Origin: Candidatus Gastranaerophilales bacterium
Lineage (GTDB): Bacteria > Cyanobacteriota > Vampirovibrionia > Gastranaerophilales > Gastranaerophilaceae
Reading direction: 5' to 3'
Assembly (NCBI GenBank): GCA_944323725.1
Contig: CALUTP010000018.1
Coordinates: forward strand, 1 to 47,282
DNA length: 47,282 nt
Shown: one piece after another, positions 36,614 to 45,156 of the stretch
Position numbering within the stretch: position 1 is the stretch's first letter
Layout: the number at the start of each line of letters is the position of its first letter
Made by a program: the position numbers and the translations under genes
The notes under the pieces: generated by a model
Database searches by the model: none
What the model saw: only the letters and a program-made list of their open reading frames with translations
What the model was told of the DNA's origin: nothing

Positions 36614-38083
36614 ATGGATAAAAATTCTACAAAGGAACTAACAAATAAAGCTTTTAGTCTGCATTCAACAGGGGATTATGAAAATGCAGAAAAAATTTAT
36701 TTCGAAATCCTTAAAAAAGAACCAACTAATGATGAAGTTCTTAATCTTCTTGGGCTTTTAAAATATCAAACCAATAATCTTATTGAAGCTGAAAAATTTA
36801 TAAAACAGTCAATTAAACATAAAAAAAGTATATACTACTATGAAAATCTAGCAGTAATTTATGTAAAGCAAGAGTTTTGGGAAAAAGCAATTGAAATCAT
36901 AAAAGAAGCTATTTTAATAGACGATGGGAGTTTTATTCTATGGTTTAATCTTGGACTTGCATATAAGGGAATTTTTCAATTTGAAAAAGCTGAAAAAGCA
37001 TATCTTAAAGCTATTAAATTAAACCCAAATTCTGAAAAAGCTAATTTTAATCTTGCGGCATTATATCTTTTGCTAAATAATACTCAAGGTGCAATAAAAT
37101 ATTACAATAAAGTTCTAAAAATAAATCCTGATGATAGGGAAAGCAAATATTTTTTATCACTTGCATACTTTAGAGAAAAAAACTATGAAAAAGGATTTAA
37201 GTATTTTGAAGAACGACTCTGCAGAGAAACAGCAATTAAAACTCAGGAAGTAACTTATCCCAAATTAACATTAAAATCAAAATTATGGCAAGGAGAGCCT
37301 ATTGTCAACAAAACTATTTATATATATTACGAAGCCGGTTTTGGTGATGTAATAATGTTCTCTAGGTATTTAAAAGAATTACAGACAAAATGCAAAAAAA
37401 TAATTTTTAAACCACAACAAGAACTTGCTGAATGGTTTAAAGAAAATTTTCCAAATATTGAAGTAATGGAAATCTTTAAAGATGAAAAGGAAATCTCTTT
37501 TGATATACATGCTCCAATTTTAAGCCTACCATATCTACTTGGAAGAAACAACCAAAATATATTTAGCCCAACGTATAAATATTTAGAAGCTAATAAATTA
37601 AAAGCAGAATTTTACAAACAAAAATATTTTAACAACTCAAAAATGAAAATTGGAATAAAATGGCAAGGGAATACATTTTATGAAACTGGCAGAGTTATTG
37701 ATATTGAAGCTTTCAACGACTTATTTAGCCTCTCTAACGTACAATTATATTCTTGCCAGACATATGAAGGTTCTGAAGAATTAAAGAAACTGGAGGGAAA
37801 GAATATTATTGATATTAGTAAAACATTTAATAATTTTTCTGATACTGCAGCAGCTGTAGAAAATATGGATCTTGTAATATGTAATGACACTTCACTTGCC
37901 CATGTTGCTGGAGCTTTAGGTAAACCTTGTATAATACTTCTTCCTTATCAATATAATTGGAGATGGCATTTAGATATTAATAAATGTGACTGGTATGATA
38001 GTGTTAAGCTCTATAAGAAAGATAGAAATGAAAACTGGAAAGAGCTTATGAATAGAGTTATAAATACTGAACTAAAACAATAA
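36614..38083 (+). CDS. TPR protein with GT9-like glycosyltransferase domain
   Basis: 489 residues. Residues ~1-200 contain about five to six tetratricopeptide repeats (e.g. AFSLHSTGDYENAEKIYFEI; LWFNLGLAYKGIFQFEKAEK). The C-terminal half contains YYEAGFGDVIMFSRYL and CNDTSLAHVAGALGKP followed by LLPYQYNWRWHLD, the pattern of TPR-fused GT9/heptosyltransferase-like proteins. It probably modifies a surface polymer or protein. A TATACT lies 11 bases before the ATG and no Shine-Dalgarno sequence is visible. The GT6 gene follows after 20 bases. Confidence 0.8.
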   Translation: MDKNSTKELTNKAFSLHSTGDYENAEKIYFEILKKEPTNDEVLNLLGLLKYQTNNLIEAEKFIKQSIKHKKSIYYYENLAVIYVKQEFWEKAIEIIKEAILIDDGSFILWFNLGLAYKGIFQFEKAEKAYLKAIKLNPNSEKANFNLAALYLLLNNTQGAIKYYNKVLKINPDDRESKYFLSLAYFREKNYEKGFKYFEERLCRETAIKTQEVTYPKLTLKSKLWQGEPIVNKTIYIYYEAGFGDVIMFSRYLKELQTKCKKIIFKPQQELAEWFKENFPNIEVMEIFKDEKEISFDIHAPILSLPYLLGRNNQNIFSPTYKYLEANKLKAEFYKQKYFNNSKMKIGIKWQGNTFYETGRVIDIEAFNDLFSLSNVQLYSCQTYEGSEELKKLEGKNIIDISKTFNNFSDTAAAVENMDLVICNDTSLAHVAGALGKPCIILLPYQYNWRWHLDINKCDWYDSVKLYKKDRNENWKELMNRVINTELKQ

Positions 38084-38103
38084 TATTGTGGTATTATTAA
38101 TTT

Positions 38104-38958
38104 ATGAAGAAAAAAATTGCTGTTTTATATATAGTAACAGGAAGATATATCTGTTTTTGGGATGAATTTTATCCTAGCTGCGAAAAATATTTTTTGTCTG
38201 GAGCTGATAAAAAATATTTTGTATTTACCGATGCTGAGCATTTGAACTATGAAGAAAACAATAATATATTAAAAATTCACCAAGAAAAACTTGGCTGGCC
38301 ATATGATACAATGCTAAGGTTTGATATATTTTTAAAACAAAAAGAATTACTAAAAGAATTCGATTACATCTTTTTCTTTAATGCAAACACAAAATTTTTA
38401 AAATCTGTAGGAGAAGAAATTCTACCAAATGCAGAAAATGATTGGTTAATAACTGGGTCTCATCCAGCATTTTACAACAAAAACCCAGATGAATTCACTT
38501 ATGACAGAAATCCAAAATCACAAGCTTATATTCCATATGGGAAAGGTAAACATTATGCTACGGGCGCTTTAAATGGGGGAAACAGTACACAATTCCTTGA
38601 GATGTGCGAAGAGCTTTCTCATTTAACTCATATCGATATGGAGAATAATGTAATTCCTCTATGGCATGATGAAAGTATGCTTAATAAGTATATGCTTAAT
38701 AAAAATCCTCTAATCATGCCTGTTAACTACTTATATCCGGAAGGGAATTGGATGCCAAGAAAATGGCGTAAGAACAACCCATTCAAAAATGATATAAAAA
38801 TACTATCAACAGATAAAGCCAATCCTCGCTATGGCGGATATAAATATTTAAGAGGGTTAAGTGATAAAAAAATGAAAAATCCTAACCCAATCTTTTCAAT
38901 ATCTTATGAAGATACAAAAAAGGTTTTAAGATTTTTTGGTTTTAAAATATATATATAA
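38104..38958 (+). CDS. Family 6 glycosyltransferase (ABO/alpha-1,3-Gal transferase homologue)
   Basis: 284 residues. The match to mammalian ABO-type transferases is direct: FTYDRNPKSQAYIP resembles FTYERRPQSQAYIP of the human enzyme, HPAFY resembles HPGFYG, and LWHDESMLNKYML resembles VWHDESHLNKYLL. The metal-binding DxD is replaced by N-x-N (FFFNANTKF), as known for bacterial GT6 enzymes, which work without metal. GT6 enzymes transfer Gal or GalNAc alpha-1,3 onto acceptors such as the H antigen. The second gene of a glycosyltransferase pair. Donor specificity cannot be read from the sequence. Confidence 0.88.
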   Translation: MKKKIAVLYIVTGRYICFWDEFYPSCEKYFLSGADKKYFVFTDAEHLNYEENNNILKIHQEKLGWPYDTMLRFDIFLKQKELLKEFDYIFFFNANTKFLKSVGEEILPNAENDWLITGSHPAFYNKNPDEFTYDRNPKSQAYIPYGKGKHYATGALNGGNSTQFLEMCEELSHLTHIDMENNVIPLWHDESMLNKYMLNKNPLIMPVNYLYPEGNWMPRKWRKNNPFKNDIKILSTDKANPRYGGYKYLRGLSDKKMKNPNPIFSISYEDTKKVLRFFGFKIYI

Positions 38959-38964
38959 AATTTT

Positions 38965-39276
38965 TTATTTATGCTCATGTTTTGGTCTTAACAGAAGCAT
39001 TTTAGTATCGTTTAATGCTTTCAATCCATGAGGAGTCCTTTTGGGCATTACAATCATTTCTCCCGCTTTTAAAATATAACTATTTTTACCAATAATAACT
39101 TCTGCCATACCCTCTATAATTATTGATACCTCATCTTTTTCATCGACATGAATACTTCGCTCATTACCTGCCTTAAATGAGAGCAGAGTTAAAGAACTCT
39201 GCTCATTATCAAATACGAGCTTTTTACCAACATTATCTTCATATTGAATATCTAATAAATTAATTACTTCCTGCAT
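38965..39276 (-). CDS. Cupin-domain protein
   Basis: 103 residues of single-cupin fold: the first motif is at SIHVDEKDEVSIIIEG, the second at AGEMIVMPKRTPHGL. It overlaps the hcp stop by one base (TGATG) and is therefore translated with hcp. A metal-binding or sensor role related to nitrosative stress is possible; unproven. Confidence 0.8.
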   Translation of the reverse strand: MQEVINLLDIQYEDNVGKKLVFDNEQSSLTLLSFKAGNERSIHVDEKDEVSIIIEGMAEVIIGKNSYILKAGEMIVMPKRTPHGLKALNDTKMLLLRPKHEHK

Positions 39277-40811
39277 CAGCCTAATATCTCCTTTAAATCA
39301 TTTTCTGGCGTTGTAATAGGTTTAATTTTAAATTTTTCTACAAGCAGATTTAAAACATTATTTGAAACAAATGCTGGTAGGCTAGGCCCTAATTTTATAT
39401 TTTCGATTCCTAAATACAAAAGTGTTAATAAAATACATACAGCTTTTTGTTCATACCATGATAACACTAAAGATAGGGGAAGGTCATTTACACTGCAATT
39501 AAAGGATTCCGCGAGAGCAATTGCTGTTTTTATTGCAGAATAAGCATCATTACACTGTCCCATATCCAGTAAGCGAGGAATACCGTCAATCTCACCTAAT
39601 TCTAAATCATTAAATCTATATTTTCCACAAGCAAGTGTTAATATAAGCGTATTATTAGGAGTTTGTCTAACAAATTCTGTATAATAATTTCTGCCAGGCT
39701 TGGCTCCATCACAGCCTCCAACTAGAAATATATGTTTAATCTTCCCTTCTTTTATCGCACGTATAATTTTATCAGCTGAAATTAATACTGCATTATGGCC
39801 AAAACCAACAGTTAATATATCACCACCATTTATTCCTGTCATTTTTTGATCTTCTGAATACCCACCAAGAGCTAGAGCTTTTTCAATTACAGGTGTAAAA
39901 TCTTTATCTTCTCCAATATGGGTACACTCAGGATATTGAACAATCGATGTTGTAAATACTCTATCTTTGTAGCTGTCTTTTACGGGCATAATACAGTTAG
40001 TAGTAAAAAGAATTGCTCCAGGAATATTATCAAATTCTTTTTGCTGGTTTTGCCAAGCTGTACCAAAATTCCCTTTTAAATGTTTATATTTTCTTAATTC
40101 AGGATACGCATGACAAGGAAGCATTTCTCCATGCGTATAAATATTGATACCCTTATCTTTAGTCTGTTCAAGCAGTAAATATAGATCATGTAAATCATGA
40201 CCTGTAATCACGATAAATGGACCTTTCTCAATATTTGTCGTAACTTTTACCGGTTCAGGATTCCCATAGGTTTGAGTATTAGCTCTATCTAGGAGTTCCA
40301 TACACCTCAAATTAATCTCACCTGTTTTTAAAACAAGTGCAGTTAAATCTTCTATTGTCAAATCTTTTGAAATAGCTTGTAATGCTTCATAAAAGAATTT
40401 ATCAACTACATCATCACGATATCCAAGTACTTCAGCATGATGTGCATAAGCTGCCATACCTTTTAAACCAAACAGTATTAATGATTTTAAACTTCTTATA
40501 TCTTCATCAGCATTCCATACATTTTCTATATCAAATTTCGAGCTGCAAGTAATATTTGCCTTTACTCTATCTGTAAAATCATTTATTGACTCATTATCAA
40601 AACTAACATTTGTAATTGTAGTAAATAGTCCATCCACTATTAATTTAGTATTTTCAGGATTTACAACCCCGCAACAGGCAAGTTGAATAACCGAATTAGT
40701 AAGTTCGTCCTGCAAATTTGAAGTATCCGCCATTTTTCCGCAAACACCCTTTAAAGTGCATCCTGTACCATTTACAGTTTGTTCACATTGGAAACAAAAC
40801 ATTTTATTCAT
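39276..40811 (-). CDS. hcp: Hydroxylamine reductase / hybrid cluster protein
   Basis: 511 residues. The N-terminal cluster FCFQCEQTVNGTGCTLKGVCGK supplies four cysteines for an Fe-S cluster. Segments HGEMLPCHAYPELRKYKHLKG, FTTNCIMPV, FTTSIVQYPECTHIG and LTLACGKYRFN supply the hybrid 4Fe-2S-2O cluster ligands. Hcp reduces hydroxylamine or NO in anaerobes and protects against nitrosative stress. The chain is somewhat shorter than the ~550 residues of the E. coli form. No adjacent reductase (Hcr) is seen. Confidence 0.93.
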   Translation of the reverse strand: MNKMFCFQCEQTVNGTGCTLKGVCGKMADTSNLQDELTNSVIQLACCGVVNPENTKLIVDGLFTTITNVSFDNESINDFTDRVKANITCSSKFDIENVWNADEDIRSLKSLILFGLKGMAAYAHHAEVLGYRDDVVDKFFYEALQAISKDLTIEDLTALVLKTGEINLRCMELLDRANTQTYGNPEPVKVTTNIEKGPFIVITGHDLHDLYLLLEQTKDKGINIYTHGEMLPCHAYPELRKYKHLKGNFGTAWQNQQKEFDNIPGAILFTTNCIMPVKDSYKDRVFTTSIVQYPECTHIGEDKDFTPVIEKALALGGYSEDQKMTGINGGDILTVGFGHNAVLISADKIIRAIKEGKIKHIFLVGGCDGAKPGRNYYTEFVRQTPNNTLILTLACGKYRFNDLELGEIDGIPRLLDMGQCNDAYSAIKTAIALAESFNCSVNDLPLSLVLSWYEQKAVCILLTLLYLGIENIKLGPSLPAFVSNNVLNLLVEKFKIKPITTPENDLKEILG

Positions 40812-41005
40812 AAAAATTTTCTCCTATATTTTTATTAACTAAAATTAATAGTATATTTATTATACAATAGCTACATTCTATTTTATAGCAACAAACAGAC
40901 AATTTCAGCCATTATTATAATTTTAAAAACTTTTAGGTAAAAAACATTTTTAAGATTTATATACTAGAAAAATATGATCTTATATAATAAAAATAAACTC
41001 TTTTA

Positions 41006-41033
41006 TTGAAAAAGATGAAAAATATGGTATAAT
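41006..41033 (+). promoter_or_regulatory. Promoter of the poly-G prepilin
   Basis: TTGAAA (41006-41011), 16-base spacer, TATAAT (41028-41033), 20 bases before ATG 41054. Confidence 0.65.
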
Positions 41034-41053
41034 AAGATAAAAAGAAGTAAACT

Positions 41054-41953
41054 ATGGGAAATTTCGATTCAAAACCGATAAAACACCCTGACAAAAATAG
41101 TAATAAGTATATTGGGAATACTAACTGTAAAAGCAGTTGTAGTGCTTCAAACCAGGAGGGGGGGGGGGGCTCCCATAATGATAGTAAAACAAAAGGTTTT
41201 ACCTTAGCAGAAGTACTTATAACATTAGGAATCATAGGAATAGTTGCAGCTATGACCTTGCCTTCCATAATTAATGACATTCATAACAAAGAACTTGAGG
41301 TACAGTTTAAAAAAGTTTATTCAGAGCTAAATCAGATTGCACAACTTTTCAAAAATGAAAAAGGAATATCAATATCAGAGTGGGTTGCTTATAACAATGT
41401 TTTTGGTTCTTCTCAAGGAAATGCTTCAAAGTTTGTTAATTTAATTATGCAATATTATAGTGGCAATAGAAAATTTGATGATGTGGTTTTTTCTTCAACT
41501 GATGACGATGGAAATGCACGGAGCATAAAGTATGATATTTATACAATGAATGGGACTAAATTAAGAATTGGTCCTTGTGATGATAGTGGTTTTTATTATG
41601 ATGTTGGTGGAAAAATTTTTTCTTTTGTTGGTGATGGTATTACTCCTGGAGACGATGGGCCAGTTGTATGTGTAGATATAAATGGAATAAAAAAGCCCAA
41701 CAAATATGGATATGATTTGCATATATTTTATTTTACTACTGATGGATATGTTTTACCTATGGGACAACCACATAAAAATAATCCATCATCGACTACTGTA
41801 AATGATGCTTCTTCTACTAATTTTTTTGTTACTGGTACAAATTACTGTAAAAGTACCTCTTCAGTAAGAAATCAAGCTGCATGTGCATATTATGCTTTGC
41901 AAAATAAAAATCCTCAAGGAGAGGGAACGTACTGGCGAGATTTTCTTAACTAA
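41054..41953 (+). CDS. Prepilin-like protein with long leader and in-frame poly-G tract
   Basis: 299 residues. The prepilin site TKG before FTLAEVLITLGIIGIVAAMTLP (Glu5) is unmistakable, but the leader is 48 residues, much longer than the 6-25 usual for type IV prepilins and pseudopilins. The leader is polar (Ser, Asn, Lys and Cys rich) and contains Gly36-Gly39, encoded by a run of twelve G. The mature domain has the KKVYSELNQIAQLFKNEKG helix common to pilins of this bacterial group and a Gly/Asp-rich globular end with cysteines. It is separate from the pilin operon at 27-33 kb. Confidence 0.8.
   Translation: MGNFDSKPIKHPDKNSNKYIGNTNCKSSCSASNQEGGGGSHNDSKTKGFTLAEVLITLGIIGIVAAMTLPSIINDIHNKELEVQFKKVYSELNQIAQLFKNEKGISISEWVAYNNVFGSSQGNASKFVNLIMQYYSGNRKFDDVVFSSTDDDGNARSIKYDIYTMNGTKLRIGPCDDSGFYYDVGGKIFSFVGDGITPGDDGPVVCVDINGIKKPNKYGYDLHIFYFTTDGYVLPMGQPHKNNPSSTTVNDASSTNFFVTGTNYCKSTSSVRNQAACAYYALQNKNPQGEGTYWRDFLN
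41158..41169 (+). repeat. G12 homopolymer inside the prepilin leader
   Basis: Twelve consecutive G in AT-rich coding DNA. The length as given keeps the gene open. Loss of one G leads to a stop at the TAG exactly where FTLAE should be read; gain of one G gives TAA within three codons after the tract. It therefore acts as a clean on/off contingency switch by slippage. Confidence 0.85.
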
Positions 41954-42352
41954 CTTAAATAATAAAAAACCATTAGTTATGAGTACTTTATAACAAAGGT
42001 ACTTATATAATTTTATTGAGCTTTTCTAAACACAATTTCATCATTATAAACATCTATGAATAGCTTATCTCCTCTTAAAAATCTTCGCAAAAGGATTTGT
42101 TTTGATAATAAATTTTCATTCAACAAAGATGGAGTTGCCGGTAAAGTAAATATTGCTGCTGTCAATTAACATTTAGTTTTGGATTTTTTAACAGATAATT
42201 TAAGTATTTCATAGTTGCAAAAATTGCAAATTTCATTTTTAAAGTTTATATTAAGTTTTATAGAGTGTATTTTAAAATTTTTTAATGAAAATAGCAAAAA
42301 AAATTTGTAGTTTTTATATTTTCATACAATACAACATCGGAGGTGTTAATAA
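41954..42352. other. Intergenic stretch
   Basis: No firm gene. A 37-codon frame at 42056-42169 (MNSLSPLKNLRK...GKVNIAAVN) has no ribosome-binding site and may be a remnant. The rest is AT-rich without clear structure, apart from GGAGG at about 42341 that belongs to the next gene. Confidence 0.3.
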
Positions 42353-42538
42353 ATGAGAATAGACACTAACTACAGACAAAGACAACCTAATTTCAATAGC
42401 TTAAAATCTATAAAATACCGCAAGGACTATTATCCTAAGATTTACCCTAAAGAAATTGCAGAAATTTTGAAAACTTTTAAAGAATCAAAAGCTTTCAATC
42501 AATTTTTCAAACAATATAATGTAGATATGGTTTATTAA
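42353..42538 (+). CDS. Small basic protein, unknown
   Basis: 61 residues with a strong CGGAGGTG site before the ATG. The N-terminus MRIDTNYRQRQPNFNSL and a helical, aromatic and lysine-rich remainder show no known motif. Downstream sequence contains a broken frame, so this may be the intact front part of a decayed gene cluster. Confidence 0.5.
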   Translation: MRIDTNYRQRQPNFNSLKSIKYRKDYYPKIYPKEIAEILKTFKESKAFNQFFKQYNVDMVY

Positions 42539-42584
42539 TTTTGGTGTAGGCAATATTATTAATGCTGGGGAGGGAGATGACAAA

Positions 42585-42805
42585 ATGCGATTTTATTTAT
42601 CTTTGACTAATGAATTAATTCAGAAAAATTAGAATTTTCAGATTTAAAATATAAACTTAATAACTCATTAAAGCAACTGGAAGATAAAGAAAAATGGGAG
42701 ACCAAATACAGAGCAGAAATTGATGATATTACAAATAGTCTTCTTACACAAAATTAGCCGGAAGTACCTAAAAAGAAAACTTCCTTTGAAAAACTATTTG
42801 GTTAG
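42585..42805 (+). pseudogene. Broken gene with frameshift and internal stop
   Basis: ATG 42585, preceded by GGGAGGGAG, opens MRFYLSLTNELI and ends at TAG. A +1 change of frame near 42620 continues as SEKLEFSDLKYKLNNSLKQL and a charged helical sequence to an in-frame TAG near 42757, then PEVPKKKTSFEKLFG to TAG 42803-42805. The helical charged composition carries through the stops, as expected for a recently disabled gene. Family unknown. Confidence 0.4.
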
Positions 42806-43236
42806 TTAAAATAATTAGCACTTCTAGTAGAATTTCGCAGGTCGGTTTAGTAAATCCGACCTAAATAATATTTCCGAGTAAATTAAAATAAATTTCCATC
42901 TAAATTTAAAATTTTGAAAAATTTTCAACACTGTCCTGTCCCAAAAATCTTGAACTATCCAAAAAACCTGAACTGTGTCTAAATTCCTGCCATTTATGCT
43001 TTTGAGATACTGTCTTGTTTTAGGCATTGACGGACAGTAATCGGACTTTTTTGCCAGTGCAAAAAGCCATGCGGTTTGATTATTTGGTGCAGATAGTTTG
43101 ATTTTTTGGGTAAACTTAATTTTCTGATCTGAAAACGCCCTCACAAAGCGGGCTTTCCCAAAAAAATCAATCTATTCGTACAAATTAAGCCGGACGTGAA
43201 ATTACATTTATTAAAATTAAATTTTGATATTATATG
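42806..43236. other. Intergenic stretch with decayed or repetitive sequence
   Basis: No gene supported. A minus-strand frame of 106 codons here has odd composition, ends in a palindrome and is probably chance. The words TCGGACTTTT and TTCAAG/TTCAGG recur in the other unexplained stretch at 44.8-45.0 kb, hinting at a shared repeat family. Confidence 0.3.
42839..42862. repeat. Short palindrome
   Basis: AGGTCGG (42839-42845) pairs with CCGACCT (42856-42862). It lies 33 bases after the broken gene and lacks a T-run. Confidence 0.5.
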
Positions 43237-43267
43237 ATAAAAGTTGGGTTTATTTCCCAACTTTTAT
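43237..43267 (-). terminator. Intrinsic terminator of the minus-strand gene
   Basis: ATAAAAGTTGGG (43237-43248) pairs exactly with CCCAACTTTTAT (43256-43267). On the minus strand it ends in TTTTATC, 23 bases after the stop at 43290. Confidence 0.8.
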
Positions 43268-43289
43268 TAAGGATAGTTTAAATATTTAT

Positions 43290-44291
43290 CTAGTTATGAT
43301 TTGGATATGGTTCATCAAGGAATTGGAGATTTAAATGATCTCTAGAACAAGGAGAATAAATTGCTCCATAATTTCTATTATTCATATCAATCGATGGTTG
43401 ATATTGTTCTGTAGCTAATCTCATTTCTTTTAAAGACATATTATCAAATTGTTTATCAGTATATTTTGAATATACACCATTACTACCAATATATGCTGGC
43501 TTAGGTAAACCTTTTTTATTATATCTAATAAAAACATTTGGCCAAGTTTGATCTACAGGGAAACCTGGTATTGCCCCATTCTTATATGATCTTAGACCCA
43601 TGTTGTATGCAGGTTTGAACCCCCCAGCACCATTTTCTCTTCGAGTTACATTAGCAAATGCATCAGGAATATATTTTTTATCTACAACTCTTTTAGCATT
43701 TCCTTCACCATTAAATACTTTAACGTAACCTGTTGCAGCAGGAATATCTAAGTATTTTTGGTGGTAAAAGTCAAAAACTTTACGATTTGGATCAACATAA
43801 GATTTTGTAACACATGTTGTCTTAACTCTATTAGTTCTATAATCATTACCTTTATATAACTCATAAGGGGCTGTTTCAGTTTCTCGCATTCCAACTAACT
43901 TATTGTCTTTGTATACGCGTTCAGCCTTATAAGAAAAAGCTTTTTGCCATTCTGGTAAATTTTCGGAATTTGTTTTACGATTAACTTCTTTTGTTTTAAT
44001 TGTTTTATTTCCTACTTGTTCAGTAGAAAATTTCTTTGTATCTTCTAGTATCCTCTCTCCATTTGGAGCATATACTTTTCTTGTTGTTACACCATTGTTA
44101 TGATAAATTTCAACTTTATTTCCATTAGAAAGAACTCTGGTTAAACTTCCATCTGTATTCTGAACAGTTTTAGGTAAAGCTTTTTCTACTTTAGGAGCCA
44201 CAACTTCTGTAACAACTTTATTAGCCTCTTTGGCAACTTCTGCAATATTTTTTTTATTCATAGATGGCATAAAACTAGAAAACTTAATCAT
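43290..44291 (-). CDS. Protein of unknown function with repeated NG-turn strands
   Basis: 333 residues, no signal peptide. After a charged helix (about 10-40) there are short beta-strand repeats of the form DGSLTRVLSNGNKVEIYHNNGVTTRKVYAPNGER, like MORN/YD-type turns. A Tyr/Asn-rich C-terminal domain follows (GYVKVFNGEG; PVDQTWPNVFIRYNKKG; CSRDHLNLQF). GGAGGT precedes the ATG. The C-terminal domain contains His and Asp residues that could form an enzyme site, but no family is recognised. Its neighbour across the divergent gap is a truncated ADP-ribosyltransferase-like frame. Confidence 0.65.
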   Translation of the reverse strand: MIKFSSFMPSMNKKNIAEVAKEANKVVTEVVAPKVEKALPKTVQNTDGSLTRVLSNGNKVEIYHNNGVTTRKVYAPNGERILEDTKKFSTEQVGNKTIKTKEVNRKTNSENLPEWQKAFSYKAERVYKDNKLVGMRETETAPYELYKGNDYRTNRVKTTCVTKSYVDPNRKVFDFYHQKYLDIPAATGYVKVFNGEGNAKRVVDKKYIPDAFANVTRRENGAGGFKPAYNMGLRSYKNGAIPGFPVDQTWPNVFIRYNKKGLPKPAYIGSNGVYSKYTDKQFDNMSLKEMRLATEQYQPSIDMNNRNYGAIYSPCSRDHLNLQFLDEPYPNHN

Positions 44292-44444
44292 TATATATCT
44301 ACCTCCACAGGAATTAAATTAACCTATTTACATAAAGAATTCTAATAAATAAGAATTGCTATATTAATATTTTTAATTTCACACTTCTTAATATTCAGAA
44401 AACAATCAAATAGCAAATTATTTGTTTTCAGATTTTATATTAGT

Positions 44445-44789
44445 ATGATATTTAACTTATTTAAAAGAACATCTAATAATAAAGAATTATTTTGCCATCA
44501 ATATTGGCGTAAGGTATTAAAAAATAACAAAAAAATACCTAATGTCGGAAGATTTGAATTCAATGATGCAAATCTTGCATTAATGGGATTTACACATAGT
44601 AGTAATTTAAATTCTCTTATTAAGGATAATGACTTAGCTCAAAAATTATTATCTAAACCAGTAAACAAAGATATTGTACTATGGCGTGGGATTGCAAAAC
44701 CAAATATTAATGATAACAAATATAATTATGCAATAAATCTCTATAAAAAATGTTCAAACCTTAAACAAGTTTGTAGGTTGGGCTTATAG
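44445..44789 (+). pseudogene. Truncated ADP-ribosyltransferase-like ORF
   Basis: 114 residues. The segment VNKDIVLWRGIAKPNIND resembles the first core motif (xLYRG with the NAD-binding arginine) of ADP-ribosyltransferase exoenzyme toxins, preceded by a helical region as in that family. The frame then runs into a palindromic repeat (from 44773) and stops, so the STS and E-x-E motifs needed for catalysis are missing. It looks like an ART gene cut by the repeat. No ribosome-binding site is visible. The family call is tentative. Confidence 0.4.
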
Positions 44790-44795
44790 CCCAAC
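44773..44795 (+). repeat. REP-like palindrome, GTAG-headed
   Basis: GTAG (44773-44776) directly precedes GTTGGGC-TTATA-GCCCAAC (44777-44795). A GTAG tetranucleotide 5' of a GC-rich palindrome is the structure recognised by REP-associated tyrosine transposases. Confidence 0.55.
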
Positions 44796-44888
44796 AATCA
44801 ATAGGACTTTTACAGGACTACCAAAAATCTTTGATTTCAGTAATTCACAGGCTAATTTGAGGCTACTCTCTGTATATTAAAGTCCTAA

Positions 44889-45010
44889 TAAAGTCCGATT
44901 GGGGTCCTTTAAGAATACTATACCAAGGAACTTCCGAGTCCTGAATTTTAGTATTGTTGGGCAGGTATGCCCAACCGACAGTTGATAGCTTATATACAAA
45001 TCGGACTTTA
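44889..45010. repeat. 12-bp perfect inverted repeat around a second palindrome
   Basis: TAAAGTCCGATT (44889-44900) and AATCGGACTTTA (44999-45010) are exact inverses about 100 bases apart. The sequence between holds the second GTTGGGC palindrome. Whole segment non-coding. Confidence 0.7.
44956..44975 (-). repeat. Second REP-like palindrome, opposite orientation
   Basis: GTTGGGC-AGGTAT-GCCCAAC, same arms as the palindrome at 44777. On the minus strand it is preceded by GTCG rather than GTAG. The pair face each other about 200 bases apart, as in REPIN/BIME units. Confidence 0.55.
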
Positions 45011-45156
45011 AAATACAGCCAGTTCAGGAATTTTATTTTTAGCAAATTCCGACTAAAAAATCAAGATATATTTGAAACATACCCCTATTAGTTCAAAAAA
45101 AATCAAATTCCTGCAATGTCTGTCAAACCATAATGGGAGGCTTTTATTTATAAATA

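Noticed and set aside
40957..41280. Minus-strand frame with PPPP opposite the poly-G tract
   Set aside because: The proline run is just the complement of G12; the plus-strand prepilin explains the region.
42824..43144. 106-codon minus-strand frame
   Set aside because: No ribosome-binding site, odd composition, and it ends within a palindrome; treated as non-coding repeat-bearing DNA.
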